From the NCBI GenBank assembly GCA_963708865.1, contig CAVPUC010000004.1, positions 976,914 through 1,040,913 of the forward strand: a stretch of 64,000 bases of DNA. The letters are read 5' to 3'. The position numbers and the translations under genes were made by a program. The notes under the pieces are model-generated. The model was not told the origin of the DNA. It worked only from the letters and a program-made list of their open reading frames with translations, and did no database searches. Position 1 is the first letter of the stretch, and each line of letters begins with the position of its first letter. The stretch is from DAIDKA01 sp963708865 (GTDB lineage: Bacteria > Pseudomonadota > Gammaproteobacteria > Steroidobacterales > Steroidobacteraceae). Positions 47,630 to 58,600 of the stretch are shown in pieces.

Positions 47630-48283
47630 TCACTTCGGCTGGCCCGCTTCGGGCGCAGCGGTCGCGAATTTCGGCGAGCGATCGATGTCGAGGTCCGAGG
47701 CCCCCGAGTGGCTGCTTCGACCCTGTACGCGCACCGCCACGGACAGCAGCTCCGAACTGACCCGCAGACCGACACGATCGGCCGCGCTCAGGGAGACCTC
47801 GAAGCGGACACGCCGGTCGACGAATAGAAAATTCACGCAGCTGCCATCGTCCAGCCCATGGTCGCTTGCGGTCACCACCAGCACCGGGTGATTGGCGACG
47901 CGCGAAACAATCGACTTCAGCTCGTCGTTGAACTCCGGACCGACGAACAGGATCTGGGCATCGCGCAACTCCTCGATCCCTCTGATCCTGCGCACCTGCG
48001 CTGGCCGGTTCTTCAATAAATGATGCGGCAGGATCCGCTGCAGCTGCTGGACGATATTGTCGGACCCGAGCACTGCGATCGTGAAGTCCTGGCCCGCGAG
48101 CGCCTCGGGAGGCCACTCCACGTAGCCGCCGATGCGATACAGGAAAGCCGCTTCAACCTCCTCCTCATCATGCAGATCGGCGCAAAAGAGCGGCCCGGAG
48201 GCGAGCACAGCGGCACAGAGCGCCCCGATGAGCGTGGCTTTTGCCCACCCGCGATTCACGGTTTTGAGCACCGCCTGCGACAC
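47630..48283 (-). CDS. YfiR-family periplasmic protein
   Basis: 217 residues from GTG 48283, one base after the TonB-receptor stop. A signal segment (ATLIGALCAAVLASGPLFCA) precedes the YfiR/DUF4154 domain: EVEAAFLYRIGGYVEWPPEA, FTIAVLGSDNIVQQLQ, RDAQILFVGPEFNDELKSI and CVNFLFVDRRVRFEVSLSAA. YfiR binds and represses the periplasmic sensor of YfiN in Pseudomonas. Here it directly precedes a kinase with a YfiN-like sensor, so it is the expected ligand of that kinase. Confidence 0.92.
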   Translation of the reverse strand: MSQAVLKTVNRGWAKATLIGALCAAVLASGPLFCADLHDEEEVEAAFLYRIGGYVEWPPEALAGQDFTIAVLGSDNIVQQLQRILPHHLLKNRPAQVRRIRGIEELRDAQILFVGPEFNDELKSIVSRVANHPVLVVTASDHGLDDGSCVNFLFVDRRVRFEVSLSAADRVGLRVSSELLSVAVRVQGRSSHSGASDLDIDRSPKFATAAPEAGQPK

Positions 48284-48284
48284 G

Positions 48285-50242
48285 TCAGTGCGGTGTCCAC
48301 CGCGCACCGACCATGACACTGCGGCCAAGCTCCTCGCCGTCCGGGGAGGGGTATTCCTGGTGATAGGCATGGCCGAGATTCATGCCGCTCAGGGAAAGCT
48401 CCAGTGCTCGGGATATGTGCCAGCCCAGGCGTGCCGTGAAATCGTTGTACGAGGCCAGCGCGGGACTGGGGAGTGAGCCGACATGCCGAAATGACACATC
48501 AACGGTGAGCCGGTCGCCAACGTCCATGGAAGAGGTGAGGCCGGCCTGGGAAGCCGGGTCATCGCCCGCCTGCGCAAGACCCAGCAGGCCGCTGGCGCCG
48601 GCGTCGAAGCGCAGGTTCTTGCGCAACAGACTGAAGCTCGGCGACAAGCGCCACCAGTCCGTAACCTGCAGATTGCCCCAGGCCGTGACGCCGAAGGTGT
48701 CGCCGCTCATCAAATTGCCCCAGTGCAACGGCAGAAACTGCCCGTCCCCCGCAAGCTCGATGGTCCGCAGGTCCGAGTAGACATTGTAAAAGGGCGAGAT
48801 GGAAAAGGATGCGAAGGAAGCGGGCTGCAGACGGTAGCCGACTTCGTAGGCGGATACCTTCTCGGTCGTGAAGCTCGGATTGCCGGTCAGAAACAGGAGG
48901 GTGCCACTCTTTTCCTGCACGTCGCGATCGAAAGGTGTGGGTGAGCGCACGCCCCGGGCCGCCGCGGCCCACAGGACACCGGCGCTGTTCAAGTCCCACG
49001 ATAGCCGCAAGTCCGGCAGCGCGGTCCACCCCGAGTAGGGATCATCCTCGAGCTTCAGTCCCACCGTCACCTGGATGGTTTTGGCGAACGTCACGGTGTC
49101 CTGCGCAAAGGCGTCGCCCAGACTCAAGGTGCGGCTGGCCGGCAGAAAATACAGGGTCGATGTACCGGTGATGTCGTAGCGGGTGGCCCGCTCCCCCGCG
49201 CCCCAGATCAGATGCTGGGACGTTCCGACCAGCAGGTTCTGCTGGAATTCCACATCATAGTTCCTGACCAGAAAGCCGCCGCTGTTCGGCGCGCCCGAGC
49301 GCTCGGACTGATCAAAGTAGGTCTGCACCTGGATATCGGACCGCTCCCATTGATGCCGCCATCGCGCCACCGCATTGGCCCCCAGTATGGTCGTGTCGAG
49401 ACTTCCCGCCGCCTTCTCGGTAGCGCGATACGCGTCACCCTGGAAAGTGACCACATCCTCGGGCAGGCTCCAGTCGGCGCGAAAGCCGCCCTGTCCTTTC
49501 GACCAACCGTCACCGGCGGTAGCACCATCCGCCAGCTCTTCGGCGCCACGATGAAACGTCATGCCATAGAAGCGGTACGAGCCATCCTCACCGAACTTGT
49601 CACCATAGCGCGCGCTCGCCATCTGTTCCTCATTGCCCGCACCCACGCTCACCAATGGTCCGTCGGTCACGTAGGAGGGGCGCGTGATGATATTGATGAC
49701 ACCGTTCATGGCGTTGGCGCCCCAGAGCGTCCCGCCAGGGCCACTGATCACCTCAATACGTTCCACGTCCTCCAACATGACGTCCAGCGTGTCGGCGTAC
49801 ACCCCCCCGTACAGCGGCGAATAGACACTGCGCCCATCGATCAGGATGAGCAATTTGTTGGCAAAGTTCTGACTTTCCTGGTGCCCGCCGAACCCGCCTG
49901 CGCCAAGCTGGTAGCTGCTGGAGGTGAGTTGGGTGACCTGTAAGTTCGGTGCAAGCCGCAACACTTCGGTGAGACTGGTGGCCCCGGAGCGCATGATGTC
50001 CTCGTGCGTAATCACGTAGACGTTTGCCGGGGCCCGCGCGCAGCGGTTCGGGAGACTTCGATACCGAGGTAACCTCCACGTTTGCCAGCTCTTCCAGTGA
50101 CATACGGCTCAGATCGTCGGCGACTGTGCCGTCGGCCGCCCAGAGCCTTCGCGGCAGCACCGAGCAGCGCCAGCGCCATGACGCAGCGTTTCGGATAGCG
50201 GCCTACGGCGGGGGACCTCTCGGACCAAGAGCGTTGCATCAT
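48285..50242 (-). CDS. TonB-dependent outer-membrane receptor (two frameshifts in the N-terminus)
   Basis: The main frame (from VITHEDIMRSGATSLTEVLR to ARWTPH) covers the plug and 22-strand barrel: ANKLLILIDGRSVYSPLYGG, VERIEVISGPGGTLWGANAM and NGVINIITRP are plug signatures. The N-terminus is split: ATG 50242 MMQRSWSERS..., then (change at about 50158) DLSRMSLEELANVEVTSVSK, then (change at about 50038) the main frame. The SLEELxNVEVTSVSK motif is the usual mature N-terminus of this receptor group. Joined length about 652. Substrate unknown; the pairing with YfiR and a kinase suggests uptake linked to signalling. Confidence 0.88.
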
Positions 50243-50418
50243 GTGACCCCTGGAGACGCAAGGAAGACCGCGCGGCTGGTCAGCCGTCTATTGTTCAATT
50301 CTTAACGGCAATTTACCTTTCCGACCGATGGCGGCCATTCGCTCAAGTTTTCGCTGGCGTGTAGGAGAGTTCCTACGTCGACGTTCGCCGCCGGGCGATT
50401 CGAGTCTGCCCCTCGGTC

Positions 50419-51444
50419 CTACGGCTTGCGGCCGACGATGAGCGAGTAATAGCCGCCGCCGGTGGTGAAGGCTTCCACCGCGGTGAAACCGGCGGGCTCA
50501 AGGAAAGCCCGCAGCTCTGCCAGCGTGTACTGCCGGCCGCGGGTGCCGAGCAGCATCAGGATCGAGAAGGCGGCGGCGGGCAGCGGGCCGCAGCCATCGT
50601 CGTTCATCAGCATCTCATGCAGCACAATCCGCCCACCCGCGGGCAGTGCGTCAAAGGACCGCTGCACCAACAGCCGACAGGTCTCATCGGACCAGTCATG
50701 CAGGATATTGGACAGGAAGTGGGCGTCATGGCCGGTCGGCCACGCTTGCGTAAACATGTTGACTGCTTCGGTGCGCACGCGCGCCGTCTGCCCTGATGCC
50801 ACGATATAGCGATCCGCCTCCGCGCAGACCGCGGCGATCTCCATCACCGTCGCGCGCAACGACGGCCGCGCCTTCGCTATCTCGATCGCGAAGATCGCCG
50901 AGCCCCCGCCCACATCGAGCAGGCTGCGTATGTCGGCAAAGAACGGCTGGACGCCGACGGCCTTCGCGGCGGCGCGGCTATGAGCATTCATATAGGCGGT
51001 GATCATGCGCGCGAACTCCGGCGACATCTCGCCCCGCTCCCATTCAGCCACTGCGGAGGCGTGCGTCTCGGCGCGCACCTGTTGCGGGCGCAGCGTCGCG
51101 AGCAGCTGGGCGTGCAGCGGTTGGGTCTGGCGAAAACCATACAGCAACGGCCCTTGATAGCCGTCGGCATCCGGATGCAACCAGGTGCGCGACGCGGCGG
51201 TCGCGCGCCAGCGCCCGTCGTGACGATCGACGAAGCCCAGTGCCGCGAGCAGCCCCAGGTGGATCGCCAGTGCCCGCGCCCCGACGGCAAGCCGGGCCGC
51301 GAGTTCCTCGGTCGTCAGTGACTGCGCCGACAACGCGACGAACGTGCCGACCTCGTCGGCAACCGTGAGTACCGGCAGACGATAGACCGCCAGCCAGGTG
51401 TCCCAGATCAGCCGATCGTCGGTCGTAGCGGGAAGTGTGCTCAT
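50419..51444 (-). CDS. SAM-dependent O-methyltransferase
   Basis: 341 residues of the plant/COMT-like O-methyltransferase family (dimerisation domain then methyltransferase_2). N-terminal winged-helix: LTTEELAARLAVGARALAIH; SAM motif I: IRSLLDVGGGSAIFAIEIAK; catalytic His candidate in SNILHDWSDETCRLLVQR; substrate region VLHEMLMNDDGCGP. Start overlaps the upstream stop (ATGA). It methylates a hydroxyl on a phenol or polyketide-like product. Confidence 0.9.
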   Translation of the reverse strand: MSTLPATTDDRLIWDTWLAVYRLPVLTVADEVGTFVALSAQSLTTEELAARLAVGARALAIHLGLLAALGFVDRHDGRWRATAASRTWLHPDADGYQGPLLYGFRQTQPLHAQLLATLRPQQVRAETHASAVAEWERGEMSPEFARMITAYMNAHSRAAAKAVGVQPFFADIRSLLDVGGGSAIFAIEIAKARPSLRATVMEIAAVCAEADRYIVASGQTARVRTEAVNMFTQAWPTGHDAHFLSNILHDWSDETCRLLVQRSFDALPAGGRIVLHEMLMNDDGCGPLPAAAFSILMLLGTRGRQYTLAELRAFLEPAGFTAVEAFTTGGGYYSLIVGRKP

Positions 51445-52433
51445 CGTGTCCCCTGTTTTTTTGTACTGCCCAACGCGATTCTAAAGGACTGTACGATCTC
51501 GGCGGCCGGCAAGATGGAATGAATTGCGCCCACGGACTTGCCGGCCTGCCAATACTCGGAACCGATGTCCGCCGAGGATAGTGACTTCCTGAGCCGCCGC
51601 AGGGAATTGAGCGTGTACAGCGTGCGCATCCAGTGCTTGCGCTTGTGCCCGCGCAGCATCCAACGCGCCAAGGGGCCGGCCTTCGTACCCAGCCTCGCCA
51701 CATACGCATTGCGTATTACCGCGACCGGCACGCCGGTCAGCCGCTCGGTCAGAACGATATCGTCTTCCTCCGCGTCCACGATAGCCTGCTTGTACGCGGC
51801 ACTCGCCTTGCACTCCGGGGTTGCGATGAAACGCGTACCGAGCTGCACGGCCGCGTAGCCCATGCGCAGATGACGGGCAAACTCGGCAGGCGACCCCACG
51901 CCGCCCGCCGCCACCACCGGTAGCCCAAATGGACGCAGCTCCTCGAGCAGCGCCTCGGCACTGCGCGTCCCGGCATGGCCACCGGCACGCGCGTTCACGG
52001 CAATCAGGCCATCGACGCCGCCGTCCGCGCCCTTCTTGGCCCATCGGGCCTCGGTCACGTCGTGGTAGACCACACCGCCAACGGCATGCACGCGATCACA
52101 GACCCATTTGGGGTCGCCCAGCGAGGTGATGAAGAAACGGATACCCTCCTCCAGCGCACCGTCGATCCACTGTCGCATACGTTCGAGGTAGGCCTTGTTG
52201 CTCGCCTCAATGAGTGCGTTGAAACCCACCGGCCGTGTCGTCAGCGACTTGATGTAGCGCAGTCCGGCGCGGTATTCGTAGCCGTAGACGTAAGTGAGTG
52301 ACAGGGGCTGGATCACCCCCAAACCGCCAGCTTCGCTGACCGCAGCCACCAGCTCCGGGTTTGAACACGGATACATCGGCCCGCAGATCAGCGGCACCTC
52401 GACGTGCGCCCGGCGCGTGAATGCGGTGTCCAT
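51441..52433 (-). CDS. Nitronate monooxygenase-like FMN protein
   Basis: 330 residues, ATG 52433 sharing a base with the hotdog-gene stop. TIM-barrel FMN fold of the NPD/enoyl-reductase-like group: CGPMYPCSNPELVAAVSEAG, LGVIQPLSLTYVYG, VNARAGGHAGTRSAEALLEE, PVVAAGGVGSPAEFARHL and GTRFIATPECKASAAYK. The motif set also fits trans-2-enoyl-ACP reductase II-like and 2-nitropropane dioxygenase-like enzymes. Coupling to a thioesterase-like and a methyltransferase gene favours a biosynthetic or degradative acyl role over nitronate detoxification, by inference. Confidence 0.87.
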   Translation of the reverse strand: MDTAFTRRAHVEVPLICGPMYPCSNPELVAAVSEAGGLGVIQPLSLTYVYGYEYRAGLRYIKSLTTRPVGFNALIEASNKAYLERMRQWIDGALEEGIRFFITSLGDPKWVCDRVHAVGGVVYHDVTEARWAKKGADGGVDGLIAVNARAGGHAGTRSAEALLEELRPFGLPVVAAGGVGSPAEFARHLRMGYAAVQLGTRFIATPECKASAAYKQAIVDAEEDDIVLTERLTGVPVAVIRNAYVARLGTKAGPLARWMLRGHKRKHWMRTLYTLNSLRRLRKSLSSADIGSEYWQAGKSVGAIHSILPAAEIVQSFRIALGSTKKQGTR

Positions 52434-52903
52434 CAGCGCACCGGACCGACCCGCCAACGCACAGTGGCCCGCGCGACGACGGTACCGCCGCGATCGAGGC
52501 ACTCGGCTGTCACGTCGATCTCAGTGTCCGTCGTGACGCTCGGCACGACGACGCTGCTCACCGCGCGGATCGGGCCGCGCGCCTTCTTCAAATATTCCAT
52601 CGAAATCCGGGTGACGATCGCGCGAATGCCCTCCGGCAGCCCCACCAGCATTGCCAGCCCGCTCGCCTGTTCGGCCGCATTGATCAACGCGATGGCATGC
52701 ACGCTGGCGAGGTGATTGCGGTTGGATCGGCGATCGGGAATCTCAACTTCCGCGCGTCCCGGCTCGAGCAGGCGAATACGCGGGCCCACCGATCCCGAGT
52801 ACGGCACCAGCCGGCTGAAAACCTGCGCGAAAAGCCACTGTCCCCCTGGAAGCGGGCTCAGCAGGCGCCAGAGTCTGAGGAGTCTTGTGCCCGGCGACTG
52901 CAT
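52433..52903 (-). CDS. DUF4442 hotdog-fold (thioesterase-like) protein
   Basis: 156 residues. Hotdog features: RIRLLEPGRAEVEIPDRRSN, HLASVHAIALINAAEQASGL and VTRISMEYLKKARGPIRAVS. DUF4442 proteins are PaaI-like thioesterase relatives; the usual catalytic Asp/Asn-His pair is not clearly marked. First gene of a three-gene leftward operon with overlapping stops and starts. Confidence 0.88.
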   Translation of the reverse strand: MQSPGTRLLRLWRLLSPLPGGQWLFAQVFSRLVPYSGSVGPRIRLLEPGRAEVEIPDRRSNRNHLASVHAIALINAAEQASGLAMLVGLPEGIRAIVTRISMEYLKKARGPIRAVSSVVVPSVTTDTEIDVTAECLDRGGTVVARATVRWRVGPVR

Positions 52904-53004
52904 GGGGCCGATGATAGACTCTTGCCTTTACTATTGGACACATTCCGATGGCCGAGCGGCGCCATGAGCATCGCAGCGGCCTTCGTGCCACAATCCCGCG
53001 CCTC

Positions 53005-54505
53005 ATGAATCCGACCTGTCACCTGTGCACGCGGCCCCTGCTTGCGGCCGTCGTCACGTTGCTGCTGGCCAGTTGTGCCGTGGGTCCCGACTTCAAGCGA
53101 CCCGCCGCTCCCAACGTCAGCGGCTATACGCCGGCCCCGCTCTCAAACACGGCGGCGACCCCCGATGTGTCGGGCGGACAGTCCCAGACATTCGCCAATG
53201 GCATCGACATCGCGGCGGACTGGTGGACGCTGTTTCATTCACAGCCACTCAATGACCTGATCCATCAAGCGCTCCTCAACAACCCCGATTTGAAGGCGGC
53301 TCAGGCGGCGTTGAAAGCGGCCGGCGAAAATGTGCTGGCGCAGCGTGGCGCCTATTTCCCCAGTGTTGGGGCCGGCTTCGCGGCCAGCCGCCAGCGGCAA
53401 TCGGGGCAGATCGCACCGGTGCTGAACTCCAATGCCTTTCTCTACAATCTATTCACCCCGCAAGTCACGGTCTCGTTTGTGCCGGATGTGTTCGGGCTGA
53501 ATCGCCGCACGGTGGAGTCGCTGCAGGCGCAGCAACAGGAAGCGCGCTATCAGATGATAGCGACCTTCACGACACTGACGTCCAATGTCGTGGTCACGGC
53601 CATCCAGGCAAGTTCGCTGCAGCAGCAGATCGACGTGACCCGGCAGTTGATCGACAGCAACACCAGTGCCGTTCGAATCCTGCGCTATCAATTCAAACAA
53701 GGGTATGCGAGCGGCGTCGATGTCGCCGCACAGGAGTCGCAGCTCGCGCAGGTCGCCGCCACACTGCCGCCGCTCGTCAAGCAACTGGCCCAGGCGCGCG
53801 ACCAGCTCGCCGTGTTGAGCGGCCGGTTTCCGAGTCAAATGCCGACCCAAGCTTTCTTTGACCTTTCACAATTGCAGTTGCCCGAGACGCTGCCGCTCAG
53901 TCTGCCTTCCGCACTGGTCGAGCAGCGCCCGGAACGTCCTGCAGGCCGAAGCCAATCTGCATGACAGCAGCGCCAAGATCGGCATCGCCGTTGCGAATCG
54001 ACTGCCGAACATACAGCTGACCGCCGGTGCGGGCAGCAGCGCCGCGGCGCTGAATCAGCTGTTCACCGCAGGCTCGGGCTTCTGGAGCATCGGCGCTGCT
54101 GCGACGGCCCCGATCTTTCAGGGTGGCACGCTGCTGCATCAGGAGCGCGCCGCCAAGGCAGCTTACGAGCAGGCCGCCGAGCAATATCGCAGCACCGTCC
54201 TGACCGCTTTTCAGAACGTGGCGGATACCTTATCGGCGCTTGAACAGGACGCCGAGGGACTGAAGGCGGCAGCGCAGGCGGTCGCCGCTGCCAAAACCAC
54301 GCTGGATCTGGCGCAGCGTCAGTATCAAAGCGGCTATGGGCCGTATCTCACGCTCCTGAGCGCCGAGCAGGCCGATCAGCAAACGCGAATCACCCTCGTG
54401 CAGGCCCAGGCCAGTCGTTACGCCGACACCGCGGCATTGTTTCAGGCGCTGGGTGGAGGCTGGTGGCACCGCTCGGAGCTCGCTACGGATCAACATGCGC
54501 AATAG
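53005..54505 (+). CDS. Outer-membrane efflux channel, NodT family (frameshifted)
   Basis: Lipoprotein: lipobox LASC and AVGPDFKRP follow a hydrophobic leader from ATG 53005. The family's two helical repeats are visible: LNNPDLKAAQAALKAAGENV and, after a frame change at about 53930 (LVEQRP / NVLQAEANLHDSSAKIG), LDLAQRQYQSGYGPYLTLLS. Some bases around QRPDVR appear lost. Joined length about 500 residues. First gene of the second RND system; the adaptor start lies within its end. Confidence 0.87.
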
Positions 54506-55634
54506 GTCGGTCCACGCCGTGGCAGTGATGGTTGCGGTTGCGCTCCTCACCAGCTGCTCCGGCAAGACGGACTCCGACGTGACGGCAACCACCGCCGGCA
54601 GCAATGCGACGCTGACACCCGCGCAGCGGCAGCACCTTCAGCTCTACACCGTCCAGTTATCGAAGTATCACCAGACCATCGAGACCACTGGGGTGGTGGA
54701 TTTCGACAACGATCAGGCGACCGGGGTGCTGGCGCCTCTGTCCGGCCCGGTCACGCGGTTATTGGCCCCACTTGGCGCAAAGGTCAGGAAAGGCGACCCC
54801 CTGGCGGCGGTGGATTCGCCCGACTTCGCAGCAGCGGTCAGCGCCTATCACAAGGCGCTCGCGAGCGCCCAGACCAATCGCCGGCTTGCCGATATGGATA
54901 AGGATCTGCTGCTACACAATGGCGTGTCGCAACGTGAAGCCGCGCAGGCTGAAACCGATGCCACCAATGCCGAGGCCGACCGCGACGCCGCGCTCCAGGC
55001 CGTCATCGCACTGGGCATTCCTGCCGAGACCATTCAGCAGATTCAGGAAGGCCGCCAGGTTTCCCGTGTTGAGGCAACGATCCGCTCACCGATCGCGGGC
55101 ACCCTGGTGGAAAGACTGATTAGCCCGGGGGAACTGCTGCAGGCCGGAACCACCAACTGTTTCACGGTGGCCGATCTGTCCCGCGTATGGGTGATGGCGC
55201 AGATTTTCGGACCCGACCTGGCATCGATAAAGCTAGGGGATGGCGCTGAGGTCGCGACCGGCATCGGCGCCAAGGATTTCTCCGGCAAGGTGGACAACAT
55301 CGCGGCACAGGTGAATCCCGATACCCGCTCGGTCGGCGTGCGGATCACGGTCGAAAATCCAGGCGATCTGCTGAAAAAGCAGATGTACGTCCGGGTACGC
55401 ATCACCGCGCGGCAGGAAAGCACCGGTGTGCTGGTGCCGGTATCGGCGGTTTTGCGTGACAGCGAAAACCTGCCGTTCATCTATCAGGTCCAGCCCGACG
55501 GCAGCTACGCGCGCAGGCATGTGACCCCGGGGTCCCGCATCGGCGACCAGTACGAGATTGCGGAAGGTCTCAAGGCCGGCGACCAGATCGTGATCGATGG
55601 GGGCCTGTTCATTCAGTTCATGCAGAGTCAATGA
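54495..55634 (+). CDS. RND periplasmic adaptor, HlyD/CzcB-like
   Basis: 379 residues from ATG 54495, overlapping the channel gene by 11 bases. Lipobox LTSC near residue 21. It has the split lipoyl-like domain (VLAPLSGPVTRLLAPLGAKV; RVEATIRSPIAGTLVERLIS), a coiled-coil hairpin between them, and a beta-barrel (VNPDTRSVGVRITVENPGDL). Lacks the Met/His-rich N-terminal extension common in CusB, so metal export is not proven. ATGA overlap with the pump. Confidence 0.92.
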   Translation: MRNRSVHAVAVMVAVALLTSCSGKTDSDVTATTAGSNATLTPAQRQHLQLYTVQLSKYHQTIETTGVVDFDNDQATGVLAPLSGPVTRLLAPLGAKVRKGDPLAAVDSPDFAAAVSAYHKALASAQTNRRLADMDKDLLLHNGVSQREAAQAETDATNAEADRDAALQAVIALGIPAETIQQIQEGRQVSRVEATIRSPIAGTLVERLISPGELLQAGTTNCFTVADLSRVWVMAQIFGPDLASIKLGDGAEVATGIGAKDFSGKVDNIAAQVNPDTRSVGVRITVENPGDLLKKQMYVRVRITARQESTGVLVPVSAVLRDSENLPFIYQVQPDGSYARRHVTPGSRIGDQYEIAEGLKAGDQIVIDGGLFIQFMQSQ

Positions 55635-58600
55635 GCGCAGAGCTGCCACCACCGGATGCCGCGCCGCGCACCGCTTCGATCATGAACCGGATCGTGGCTT
55701 CCTCGCTGCGCCAGGGGCTGCTGGTTGTCGTGATGGCGTTGCTGCTGGTTGGCGCAGGCTCACGCTCGCTGCAACGACTGCCGGTAGACGCCTACCCTGA
55801 TCTCTCCCCGCCCATGGTGGAGATCATCACGCAATGGCCCGGGCGCGCCTCGGAGGAGGTCGAGCGGCTGATCACGGTCCCGATCGAACGGGAAATGAAC
55901 GGCGTGCCGCGCGTGGCTTCGGCGCGGTCCATCTCGCTGTACGGACTGTCCGATGTGATCCTGACGTTTGAGGACCGCACTGACAACAACTTCGCCCGCC
56001 AGGAAGTGTTCAACCGCCTGGGTGACCTGTCCTTGCCGAGCGGCGTCAGCCCGTCGGTTGCGCCGATGTCGGCGCCCTCCGGGCTCATCTATCGCTACGT
56101 TCTGCAAAGTGCCGACCGTTCACCGATGGAACTCAAGACGTTCGAGGACTGGACGGTAGAGCCACAGTACAAATCAGTACCCGGGGTGGCAGATGATTCC
56201 GGCTTTGGCGGTGGGACCATGCAGTACCAGGTACTGCTGGATCCCGCCCGGATCGCCTCGGTGGGCCTCTCGGTTACGCAGGTCGAAACGGCTCTGGCGG
56301 CCAACAACGACAACTCCGGCGGCGGATTTTATTCGCAAGGTGGCCAGTTCTATTACGTGCGCGGCGTCGGGCGCCTCGAGACCACCGAAGATATCGGAAA
56401 TGTGGTGCTGGCGGTGCACGATGGCACGCCGGTACTGGTCAAAGACGTGGGCCGCGTCGTCATCGGTATCGCGCCGCGTCTGGGCGAGTTCGGCTACGAG
56501 AAGCAGGACGATGCTGTCGAGGGGGTCATCCTGCTGCGCACCGGCGAGAAGACCCAGGACGTGCTCAAGCGCGTCGAGGCGAAGACCCGCGAACTCAACG
56601 ACGGGATCCTGCCCAAGGACGTGAAGGTCGTGCCTTTCTACGATCGCAGCGCGCTGGTTGCACTGACGACGCAGGTGGTCGAGCGCAACCTGCTGCGCGG
56701 CATGTTGCTGGTCGTCGTGGTATTGATATTTTTTCTATATGACGTTCGTGCCGGCTTGATCGTAGCCGTCAGCATTCCCCTGGCGCTGCTGTTCGCGTTC
56801 ATCTGTCTGGATCTTCAGCACGCCTCCGCGAATCTGCTCTCCATTGGTGCCATCGATTTTGGAATACTGGTGGATGGCGCGGTCGTGATGGTCGAGAACA
56901 TCTTCCGCCAAGTGGTGGCACGCCAAGGTACACCCCTCAATATCAAGGCCGTCATCCTCGAGGCGGCGGCGCACGTGGACCGGCCGCTGTTTTATTCCGT
57001 CGCCGTGATCGTGGCCGGGTTCCTGCCGATCTACGTCCTGTCGGGGCCCTCCGGAACGCTGTTCAAACCGATGGCCGACACCATGGTGTTCGCGCTGATC
57101 GGTTCCCTGATCGTCACGCTGACACTGCTGCCGGTGCTGTGTGCCTGGTTTATGAGAAATGGCGTGCGCGAGCATCGCAATGCCGCTTTTGAGCGCATCC
57201 AGTCCGCGTACAGCCGCGGCCTCGATTTCTGCCTGGAGCGCCCCTGGGCGACGACCCTTGCATCGGCGATCGTGCTGATCGTCGCGCTGTTGCTGATCCC
57301 GTTCATCGGCTCCGAATTCATGCCGAAACTGGATGAAGGCGCGTTGTGGGTGCGCGCCACCATGCCCTACACGATTTCCTTCGACGAATCGGCGAAGATC
57401 ACGCCGAAGATTCGGGACATTCTGCGCTCCTTCCCGGAGGTCACGACGGTCGCATCCGAACTCGCCCGACCCGATGACGGCACCGATCCGACCGGCTTCT
57501 TCAATGTCGAATTCTACGTTGACCTCAAACCCTACTCGAGCTGGACCGGCGCCTACCGCACCAAGGCCGGACTGATCGAAGCCATCAACGCTAAGCTTGC
57601 GGGCTTCCCGGGAATCACCTTCAACTACACCCAGCCCGCGGAGGACGCGGTGGATGAGGCGGAAACGGGCCTGAAGAGCGCGCTGGCCGTCAAGATCTTC
57701 GGTACCGATCTGGCGACGCTCGAAAAGCGCGGCAAGGCGATCAAGCAGATCCTCGGGCAGGTGCGCGGCATCCGCGAAGTCACGCTGGTCCAGGAGCTGG
57801 GGCAACCCAGCCTGACCATCAAGATCAACCGCGCCAGAATCGCCCGCTACGGTTTGAACGTTGCCGACATCAACAGCGTGATTCAGACCGGCATCGGTGG
57901 CGACGTGGCCACTCAGGTGGTACAGCAGGAAGAGCAGTTCGATCTGGTGGTGCGTCTGGATCAGCAATACCGGGACAATCCCGAGCAGATCGGCAACATC
58001 CTGGTGGCGACGCCCGGGGGACAACAGGTTCCGCTCAAGGAATTCGCGGACCTCCAGGTGACCAGCGGCGCCTCGTTCATTTACCGCCAGGACAATTCCC
58101 GCTACATCGGGGTTCAATTTTCGGTGGCAGGACGCGATCTGGCGGGCGCGGTCAATGATGCCATCCGGCAGGTCAATGCCAGGATTTCGCTGCCGCGCGG
58201 CTATCGCCTGGACTGGGGCGGTGAATACTCAGAATATACGGCCTCGCGAGAGCAGCTACGCGTCATCCTGCCGCTCACCCTGTTCCTGATTTTCCTGCTG
58301 CTGTTCGCGCTCTACAGCAATTTCAAATTCCCCTTCATCACGGTGCTGGGCGTGGTGCTGTCGGCGCCGGTGGGCGGCATCGTCGCGCTGTGGCTGACGC
58401 ATACGCCCTTCTCGGTATCCTCCGGCATCGGGTTTCTCGCGCTGTTTGGCGTCTCGGTGCAGACGGCCGTCGTCTATATCTCGTATGTGAATGAACTGCG
58501 CCGCGGCGGTACTGCCCTGCCCGACGCCATCCGCCAGGGCGCTCTGTTGCGGTTGCGTCCCATCATGATGACTGCGCTGGTCGCAGCGTTGGGCCTGCTG

